Source: Owenia fusiformis
Lineage: Eukaryota; Annelida; Polychaeta; Sabellida; Oweniidae
Direction of reading: 5' to 3'
NCBI GenBank assembly: GCA_903813345.2
Contig: CAIIXF020000010.1
Location: 21,215,181 to 21,279,180 of the forward strand
Length of the DNA stretch: 64,000 nt
Within the stretch, counting starts at the first letter, position 1. Every line of letters starts with the position of its first letter. A program made the position numbers and the translations under genes. Shown here piece after piece: positions 59,301 to 64,000 of the stretch. The notes under the pieces are model-generated. The model was not told the DNA's origin and did not search any database. It saw only the letters and a list, made by a program, of their open reading frames with translations.

Positions 59301-62300
59301 TACAAAAAAAGAAATCACCTTTGATAACCATGTTAAACATGATACAAGACTATTATTAGTGATCAGTTAAGATAGGTTTTAGTAATGTGCAAACTGTTCA
59401 ACATGTGAGCTGTTTAAATATGTCATATAATAAAAAATAAACAAGACACACAGTGATAAATATTGCACTTTGAAGAGCAAACTGGCCACCATGCAATTTA
59501 CCCAGCATGGCCAAAACCTAATCAGACCTTGGCACTAGTCTGCTCTTGCATCTGTAAACATTTCAAGTTGACAAGGTTAGCGGTTTTCCTGCAATTTTGG
59601 GAAAATTTAGATAACATTGTTTGTGACCTAATTTGATGACCTTCGACCTTGAAAATTTTACTTTTTCAGACCTCAGTAGGTCTTTTAAAATTAAGCTGAC
59701 CTAAATTTAAATTCAAAATATCAATTTAGAAAATCAAATTTTTGACCTTTACAAGGTCACTGAAGGTCAACGAAAGGTCAAATCTGAAATCTAAGGTCAG
59801 ATATCTGAAATCTAAGGTCAGATTTGAACTTCTGAGAACTTGTAGATGTTTTTAAAAAAAAAATTGGTCAATTTGGAGCAAGTTGAAAAATTCAAAATGG
59901 CCGCCAAATTGAAAAATTCAAAATGGCCACCATGTAATTCAGCCAGCATACCCAAAACCTAATCAGATCTTGGCAATAGTCTGCTCTTGCATCTGTAAAA
60001 ATTTCAAGTTGAACGGATAAGTGGTTTTCCTGGAATTTTGATGACAAGATTTGTTGAAAAATTCAAAATGGCCGCCACGTAGTTTACCCAGCATGCCCTA
60101 AACCTAATCAGATCGTGGCACTAGTCTGCTATTGCATGTGTAAAAATTTCAAGTTGAACAGGTTAGCGGTTTTCTTGGAATTTTGATGACAAGAATTAAT
60201 TGATTTGTAGTATCAAACTTTGAGAAACTTGGATAACATCATTTGTGACCTAGTTTAATGACCTTGACCTTCGACCTTGAAAATTTCCCTTTTTCAGACC
60301 TCAGTAGGTCTTTTGTAATTAAGCTGACCTAAATTTAAATCCAAAATATCAATTCAGAAAATCAACTTTTTTGACCTTTTCAAAGTCACTGAAGGTGAAT
60401 GAAAGGTCAAATCTGTGACCTAGTTTAATGACCTTGACCTTCGACCTTGAAAATTTCAAGTTGAACAGGTTAGCGGTTTTCTTGGAATTTTGATGACAAG
60501 AATTAATTGATTTGTAGTATCAAACTTTGAGAAACTTGGATAACATCATTTGTGACCTAGTTTAATGACCTTGACCTTCGACCTTGAAAATTTCCCTTTT
60601 TCAGACCTCAGTAGGTGTTTTGTAATTAAGCTGATCTAAATTTAAATCCAAAATATGAATTTAGAAAATCAACTTTTTTGACCTTTTCAAGGTCACTGAA
60701 GGTGAATGAAAGGTCAAATCTAAAATCTAAGGTCAGATTTGAACTTCTGAGAACTTGTAGATGTTTTTTTAAAAAAAATTGGGTCAATTTGGAGCAAGTT
60801 GAAAAATTCAAAATGGCCGCCAAATTGAAAAATTCAAAATGGCCACCATGTAATTCAGCCAGCATAGCCAAAACCTAATCAGATTTTGGCAATAGTCTGC
60901 TCTTGCATCTGTAAAAATTTCAAGTTGAACGGATAAGTGGTTTTCCTGGAATTTTGATGACAAGATTTGTTGAAAATTTCAAAATGGCCACCACATAGTT
61001 TACCCAGCATGCCCTTAACCTAATCAGATCTTGGTACTAGTCTGCTCTTGCATCTGTAAAAATTTCAAGTTGAACAGGTAAGCAGTTATCCTGGAAATTT
61101 GATGACAAGATTTGGTTTATGTGCCGCCCGCACGCCCGCACACCCGCATGCCCGCCCAACAGCACAAGACGACGACAATATAGCACTTTTTCAAAGTGTG
61201 ATAAAAATAATAGATCCAAAGGTGAAGCTTAGGAGTTGATACTAAAGTACTATAATAGAAGGAACCATTAAAGGTCCATAAAACAGAATATGAATCTAAA
61301 ATTTGAATTTGTCTGTGATAAAGCCCCTTCTCTCTAACGAGGCTCATATTCTTAATAACACATACTTACATTCTACCTTTTGTTGAATTGAACATGAAGT
61401 TCACCTTTCCTCTAACCTCATCTTCAGTCAATTGATGGTTAAGTCGCCTAAGTAGTCTCTGAGCAAACAGCCTCCCAGCGCCATAGATCCTAGCATAGTT
61501 AACAACCTGCAATAAAACATGAGTCAATTAGGAGAAACAAAGAAACATGATTGGAACTGGAGTAACAGAGATATATGAGTCAATGTGGAGTAATAAAGAA
61601 TTTTACGTCCATGTGGAGTAACAAAGAAACATATATCAGTTGGAGAATGTGGAGTATCAATGTAATGTAATAAAAAATATCAATAGTCAATGTCGAGCAA
61701 CAATGAAGCATGAGTAAATGTAAAGTTACAAAGTAGCATGAGTTAGTGTGGAGAAGCAAAGTATGAGTGACAATGTGGAGTTACAAAGTAGCATGAGTTA
61801 GTGTGGAGAAGCAAAGTATGAGTGACAATGTGGAGTAACAAAGAAGCATGAGTTAGTGTGGAGAAGCAAAGTATGAGTGACAATGTGAAGTTACAAAGAA
61901 GCATGAGTTAGTGTGGAGAAGCAAAGTATGAGTAACAATGTAAAGTTACAAAGTAGCATGAGTTAGTGTGGAGAAGCAAAGTATGAGTGACAATGTGAAG
62001 TTACAAAGAAGCATGAGTTAGTGTGGAGAAGCAAAGTATGAGTAACAATGTGGAGTAACAAAGTAGCATGAGTTAGTGTGGAAAAGCAAAGTATGAGTGA
62101 CAATGTGAAGTTACAAAGAAGCATGAGTTAGTGTGGAAAAGCAAAGAATGAGTGACAATGTGGAGTAACAAAGTAGCATGAGTTAGTATGGAGAAGCAAA
62201 GTATGGAGTGACAATGTGGAGTAACAAAGTAGCATGAGTTAGTGTGGAGAAGCAAAGTATGAGTGACAATGTGGAGTAACAAAGTAGCATGAGTTAGTGT

Positions 62301-63687
62301 GGAGAAGCAAAGTATGAGTGACAATGTGGAGTAACAAAGTAGCATGAGTTAGTATGGAGAAGCAAAGAATGAGTGACAATGTGGAGTAACAAAGTAACAT
62401 GGGTTAGTGTGGAGAAGCAAAGCATGAGTGACAATGTGAAGTTACAAAGAAGCATGAGTTAGTGTGGAGAAGCAAAGTATGAGTGACATGTGGAGTAACA
62501 AAGTAGCATGAGTTAGTTTGGAGAAGCAAAGTTTGAGTGACAAAGTGGAGTAACAAAGAAGCATGAGTTAGTGTGGAAAACCAAAGTATGAGTGACAATG
62601 TGGAGTAACAAAGTAGCATGAGTTAGTGTGGAAAAGCAAAGTATGAGTGACAATGTGAAGTAACAAAGTAGCATGAGTTAGTGTGGAAAAGCAAAGTATG
62701 AGTGACAATGTGGAGTAACAAAGTAGCATGAGTTAGTGTGGAAAAGCAAAGTATGAGTGACAATGTGGAGTAACAAAGTAGCATGAGTTAGTGTGGAAAA
62801 GCAAAGTATGAGTGACAATGTGGAGCAACAAAGCTTGAGTCAATAATCTAATGTAACAAAGAAATATGAGTCAATGTGGAGAACAAAGAAGCATCAATGT
62901 AGTAAAAGAGAAGTTTATGTTGATGTGGAGTAACACTGAGAAGCATGAGTCAATGCGGAATAACGATAATAATTAAACAAGGCATTAACAAGCAAAATGT
63001 CACCACATGCCATTTGTTACAGATGCCAACAACCAACCATCGGATGCCAACCACCAGAGACCATAACAATTTGTCACCACTTTTGGTGGTGACTCATTAT
63101 TTAGTGAAAACTGTTCTGAGTTCTACATGTACCTTAGCCTGGTCTCTTGAGATTCCCATCATAGCTGCTGTCTTACTGTGGAGGTCAGTGCCCTCTGTCT
63201 TGTTGCCTTGTAGGGTCATCCAACCAAACGCTGTGGAACCTACAATGTAATGATCATTCTTGATGCTTATTGTTCAAGTTCAGAGGTCAGTTTTTAAAAC
63301 TGAACTTGAAAAATCCTTTGAAACTTGGAATATAAGGGACAGATATTCTTGCTGCTAATTGTTCATGCTAAGAGGTTAGTTTTCAAGTTCATATTTTTAA
63401 CATGGAAGTTTATGTAAAATTAATTAGAGCAAACTTGTGAAAAGTATACAAGTTATAAGACTTAGTGTGTACACTTTATCAGGATGTTTAATAGTTTAGG
63501 TTTAGATGGGTCACAATTGATTGTTGCAAAACTAGCAATGGTTCAACATACCATGTTGACGTGCAAAGTAGGAATCCCCCATTATTGCTGCTATCCAGAG
63601 TTCCTGCGAGTCTACATCTGCCCCAACAAAGTGGTACCCTGGGGGTGCCTGTACTGCGGCCTTCAGCTCACTGCCAACTCGGTCAGT
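43951..63687 (-). CDS. POLG: DNA polymerase gamma catalytic subunit, C-terminal eight exons
   Basis: Mitochondrial DNA replicase (family A). Eight exons join in phase: 63687-63552, 63239-63133, 61506-61370, 59152-59087, 58374-58260, 57818-57684, 45592-45476, 44379-43951, giving 413 residues; the N-terminal part (exonuclease, linker, start of the polymerase) lies beyond the window. Catalytic motifs are intact: motif [14 protein letters not shown] with the metal-binding Asp; motif B (SRDQAK then [11 protein letters not shown]) with the Arg, Lys and two Tyr equivalent to human R943, K947, Y951 and Y955; motif C ISIHDE with the second Asp. Other human-like blocks are [31 protein letters not shown] and DCKTPSNP. 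After the point where human POLG ends, about 79 extra residues follow, acidic and built of degenerate heptads. Introns reach 12.1 kb and are full of repeats. Certain as POLG; exon ends follow GT/AG and phase. Confidence 0.95.
45476..45592 (-). other. POLG: POLG exon following motif C
   Basis: Encodes [18 protein letters not shown] followed by [10 protein letters not shown]; nearly identical to the human segment. 117 bases, phase 0 at both ends. Confidence 0.93.
45785..46190. repeat. Dispersed repeat in POLG intron (inverted copy of 170-560)
   Basis: Reverse-oriented partner of the repeat at the left edge of the window; see that entry. The intron from 46190 to 47260 shows no other feature I can name. 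Confidence 0.6.
47260..49215. repeat. Left arm of a large inverted repeat in the POLG intron (partner 56200-57050)
   Basis: Blocks at 47260-47503 and 48413-49215 match 57050-56200 in reverse, for example gatagcttcgcagagtggta, gaagtgcccaatagcagggt and cctgaaagatg. A mariner-like insert (47506-48413) splits this arm; the partner lacks it. The right part (48709-49215) is three diverged copies of a unit of about 175 bases starting ccctatagtttctagatcca; the partner arm has about two. Confidence 0.65.
47506..48413. mobile_element. Mariner-like insertion inside the inverted-repeat arm
   Basis: Begins CAGGGTGGTCCAAAAAGAAT after a TA. An inner pair (about 47585-47640 and 48352-48410) shares gagcatagttcagtcactta and gtttataggtg in reverse, but the outermost right end is missing. 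Comparison with the uninterrupted partner arm (56820-56880) places both borders, which is strong support for insertion. Confidence 0.6.
49260..50095. repeat. Foldback repeat plus partial direct copy
   Basis: The arms (about 49262-49480 and 49635-49850) pair through tctgaggatttaaacaggtg / cacctgctcaaatcctcag, aaccccttccacccctgctt and its complement. A third, direct copy of the left arm follows at 49855-50090. No coding frame. Confidence 0.6.
50250..50403. repeat. Small palindrome centred near 50328
   Basis: ccataggccccaggaacatg at the left pairs with catgttcccggggcctatgg at the right, with gtattacttattacttc / gaagtaataagtac pairing at an inner centre. Probably a short MITE. Confidence 0.65.
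50848..53703 (+). CDS. LINE polyprotein: 2A peptide, endonuclease, reverse transcriptase
   Basis: The frame is open from the element's left edge; the first in-frame ATGs are 51007 and 51055, so translation probably starts there and not at the GTG at 50848. A hydrophobic leader (MYYLLLLIS) runs into GDIETNPGP, the 2A ribosome-skipping motif DxExNPGP (NPGP at 51097-51108). Then an APE endonuclease (residues about 90-320 counted from 50848: NNINS, an ALCEAG Glu, GDFNAR, and NSDH) and a reverse transcriptase (from about 590: [32 protein letters not shown], the catalytic FADD near residue 788). An extra loop of about 25 residues precedes the AGVPQGS motif. It ends CLISA-stop, overlapping the next frame by ATGA. 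Confidence 0.9.
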   Translation: MQLLILPFVLLFAIHTAYVCIILYTLLSITRHLVGLYSHLTPIILNFSVLTLVMLCIPGSSFFIHNPSHMYYLLLLISGDIETNPGPSNDLKILFNNINSVKADSLNRFDFLKNYAAKEEFHIIALCEAGHITTDDLNSKTFDIKNCGAPKFCTNSGRGLILWCHDSIDVQILHQFRSDNLVNCWAEVKLNHKTFLYGFFYRSPSLNANDTRQYFLDFKENISNVALHPNDGIFINGDFNARNDFWYEDDHNNLAGCELLSTLVELDLLQLVNEATRIRQNSKSCIDLIITNSEHLISHRVDPPIGNSDHCAIVSNIRVKVPREPSINKTMWNFDNVNLEQLNIDIADSDWSFILENSVNIAAERFVDNFMSIIKVNIPCKTFSVRYNDQPWFTSTIKKEIYKRNKLHHKYKATGNIEFYNKHVIQNRTVNQLISEAKANHEVKVREKIDNVSKNSIEYWTLIKDLLGKNHASSFPVLIDPVTNISACNSYDKAEAFLKYFVSKNCVENDNINVPPLELRTNSMLQEIRTTPQEVLELFSSLDINKSHGPDGVTNRMIKCCATSLCIPTSQLFNRILEENVFPDIWKEGTVIPIFKKGDRGSISNYRPVTLLCTFSKILEKIIHGRLLFHLLDNNLLYKFQSGFLPKHNTVNQLVNIIHDLHINIDQGKNVRSIFLDLTSAFDLVPHRLLLKKLRAYGCDNNFVSLMTSYLSNRRIQVRVNNSLSRWSKDHEQLNQLNAEVEPEDNGNRNHNLIINAGVPQGSVLGPLLFLIYINDLPDNLNSKTFIFADDTSLYDAYDKNEVHMNINQPLQHDLDILNNWASVWKMKFKAQKSADITFSGLRTKVNNQSPLFLGDEEVPKCIMHKHLGLVMDSKLNFNAHIDQLIVKINNLIRPLKALCKKLSAKHLETIYNAYFIPHYDYCDIIYNKASLTKLQALDKLHYRAACLISA
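53700..54113 (+). CDS. LINE C-terminal region with Cys/His motif, separate frame
   Basis: 137 residues that in related LINEs form the end of the same protein. It contains [19 protein letters not shown] and a C-x-C-x8-H-x4-C motif (CPCGS...TEHFLVKCP). It overlaps the upstream frame by four bases (ATGA) and is shifted relative to it. The segment that usually lies between the RT thumb and this motif seems short, so a deletion across the junction is the likeliest cause; reinitiation at ATGA is the alternative. Confidence 0.7.
   Translation: MSLVSVSTSKMNIFMPRHIEIVFNRLRAGLLLNSHLYSHNFVSVTDPKCPCGSRFQTTEHFLVKCPLLVNERDVLLAGLTDLNLLSEFENFSNQNKTDFLLYGDNSLSVEVNEKLIEISAHFTSQAFKALDQDLFNN
54530..55814. mobile_element. 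1.3 kb element with GGTGTATAACCCAAACGCTCC ends
   Basis: Near-identical inverted ends of about 47 bases begin GGTGTATAACCCAAACGCTC. The word GGAGCGTTT or its complement AAACGCTCC occurs about ten times, clustered at both ends and scattered inside. The plus strand has a small possible two-exon frame: ATGACGGCTAATGAAG... from 54604 ending in a donor (acc|gtaagt near 54634) and, after ttttcag near 55027, [20 protein letters not shown] and a stop. No domain was recognised and no clear target duplication. A non-autonomous DNA transposon is likely. Confidence 0.65.
56200..57050. repeat. Right arm of the large inverted repeat in the POLG intron
   Basis: Reverse-complement partner of 47260-49215, without the mariner-like insert and with one tandem unit fewer. 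Similarity is roughly 85% by eye, so the duplication is older than the LINE between the arms. Confidence 0.65.
57684..57818 (-). other. POLG: POLG exon with motif C (HDE)
   Basis: Encodes [20 protein letters not shown] through [10 protein letters not shown]. The catalytic Asp of motif C is the second residue of HDE. 135 bases, phase 0 on both sides; its donor leads into the 12.1 kb intron that holds the LINE. Confidence 0.95.
58260..58374 (-). other. POLG: POLG exon (ESHMFNKLE block)
   Basis: Encodes [20 protein letters not shown] and [18 protein letters not shown], matching the human segment before motif C. It receives one base from the preceding small exon to make Ser. Confidence 0.93.
59087..59152 (-). 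other. POLG: POLG small exon (66 bases)
   Basis: Encodes [16 protein letters not shown] then SWEGG, filling the position of the human W-x-GG segment before TESEMFNKLE. It was found by phase (2 at both ends) plus a strong donor GTAAGT and acceptor TTGTAG. The Lys/Glu-rich part is poorly conserved; skipping this exon would keep the frame. Confidence 0.8.
59465..61195. repeat. Tandem AGGTCA/TGACCT-rich repeat in POLG intron
   Basis: Blocks reading gaccttgaccttcgaccttg, ttttcagacctcagtaggtc, ggtcactgaaggt and caaaatggccgcca recur three to four times with large internal repeats (for example 60240-60330 and 60545-60620). The array ends in a GC-rich ccgcccgcacgcccgcacac tail followed by gcactttttcaaagtgtgat. 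It looks like a dispersed family locally amplified. Confidence 0.6.
61370..61506 (-). other. POLG: POLG exon with motif B (NYARIYGAG)
   Basis: Encodes [19 protein letters not shown] through FMFNSTKGR. The preceding exon supplies the Arg and Lys of motif B (SRDQAK). Confidence 0.94.
61540..62900. repeat. 55 bp minisatellite, about 20 units, in POLG intron
   Basis: The unit reads catgagttagtgtggagaag, then caaagtatgagtgacaatgt, then ggagtaacaaagtag. Units from about 61735 to 62830 are highly similar, with more diverged ones on each side. Some units carry aagttac instead of gagtaac, giving two interleaved variants. The minus-strand open frames here are repeat artefacts. Confidence 0.85.
62985..63105. 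repeat. Second copy of the CACCAC hairpin element
   Basis: Reverse-oriented relative of 11268-11425: gccatttgttacagatgcca, gagaccataacaatttgtca and the terminal hairpin caccacttttggtggtgac. It lies 30 bases below the POLG exon at 63133. Confidence 0.55.
63133..63239 (-). other. POLG: POLG exon ([10 protein letters not shown] block)
   Basis: Encodes [20 protein letters not shown] then [15 protein letters not shown], close to the human protein. Donor GTACAT, acceptor TTGTAG. Confidence 0.94.
63552..63687 (-). other. POLG: POLG exon with motif A (DVDSQELW)
   Basis: Encodes [20 protein letters not shown] and [20 protein letters not shown]. It is the most 5' exon in the window; 63688-64000 is intron, and earlier exons lie outside. 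Confidence 0.94.
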
Positions 63688-64000
63688 CTATAATATATAG
63701 TTAAATCTGTTTTAGTGAACACCTAATCAGTCTTGTATGAACACTTTTGTAATTGAGCAACATAGGAGATAATATTCTATTTTGCTTGGTCTTGCATTAG
63801 GGTCCAATGAGATATGGTGAGTCTACATGCACTTCATGCCCAGCCAAAAAGTGCAACATGTAATTTATTAGTTCTAACCTTATCAGACTTAACTCATATA
63901 AACAAATTAAAAGATATAGAATATACCAGTTTTAATTTATAAATGCATTATTTAAAGTCAGTTTGAGTGACTAATGGAGTGATATAGGATATTTGACATA

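Noticed and set aside
62073-62619. Minus-strand frames with repeated [11 protein letters not shown]-like peptide
   Set aside because: They are translations of the 55-base minisatellite; the unit is not a multiple of three, so the frame changes between units.
61540-62900. CRISPR array
   Set aside because: The units are contiguous with no unique spacers and the context is an animal intron; it is a minisatellite.

Overview
The window is AT-rich (about two thirds A+T by eye) animal nuclear DNA with GT-AG introns, long introns and very many inverted-repeat elements. The gene content (metazoan mitochondrial DNA polymerase gamma, a complement-control-protein-rich receptor, a secreted von Willebrand A protein) and an APE-type LINE carrying a 2A peptide suggest a marine invertebrate, perhaps a deuterostome such as an echinoderm or hemichordate. 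The species cannot be fixed from sequence alone. I recognised no endogenous retrovirus, LTR element or Polinton.

Three host genes are supported. (1) 16357 to 12604, minus strand: the 5' part of a gene for a secreted protein with a signal peptide and one complete vWA domain with an intact MIDAS; its 3' end was not found. (2) 32688 to 40035, plus strand: a complete five-exon gene for a type I membrane protein of about 1,675 residues, ordered signal peptide, EGF-like, C-type-lectin-like, 23 CCP/sushi modules, transmembrane helix, short tail. All 23 CCPs lie in one uninterrupted 4.25 kb exon. The parts are those of a selectin, but in a different order and with far more CCPs. (3) 63687 to 43951, minus strand: the last eight exons of POLG (polymerase motifs A, B and C all present), running off the right edge; it ends with a lineage-specific acidic heptad-repeat tail. 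Genes 2 and 3 are convergent.

The rest is mostly repeats. 1-6.2 kb holds nested TTAA-flanked palindromic elements. 7.2-12.2 kb is a 5 kb TA-flanked nested inverted repeat. 12.9-14.6 kb has a foldback and a mariner-like MITE inside a vWA intron. 17.4-24.5 kb has several foldbacks, including a 3 kb element with CACTG ends and a GTATA target duplication, then a decayed tRNA-Lys. 27.2-28.05 kb is a near-perfect 847 bp palindrome. 39.5-42.6 kb surrounds the 3' end of the CCP gene with inverted repeats and a palindromic Tc1/mariner derivative. The 12 kb POLG intron (45.6-57.7 kb) holds a large inverted repeat enclosing a nearly whole LINE with target-site duplications, and a 1.3 kb element built on the word GGAGCGTTT. 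Later POLG introns hold an AGGTCA-rich repeat and a roughly 20-copy 55 bp minisatellite.

The three genes share no evident pathway: two are extracellular or cell-surface proteins and one is mitochondrial housekeeping. The most interesting leads are the selectin-like receptor with a possible soluble isoform, the POLG tail, the 2A peptide of the LINE, and the CACTG/GTATA element.
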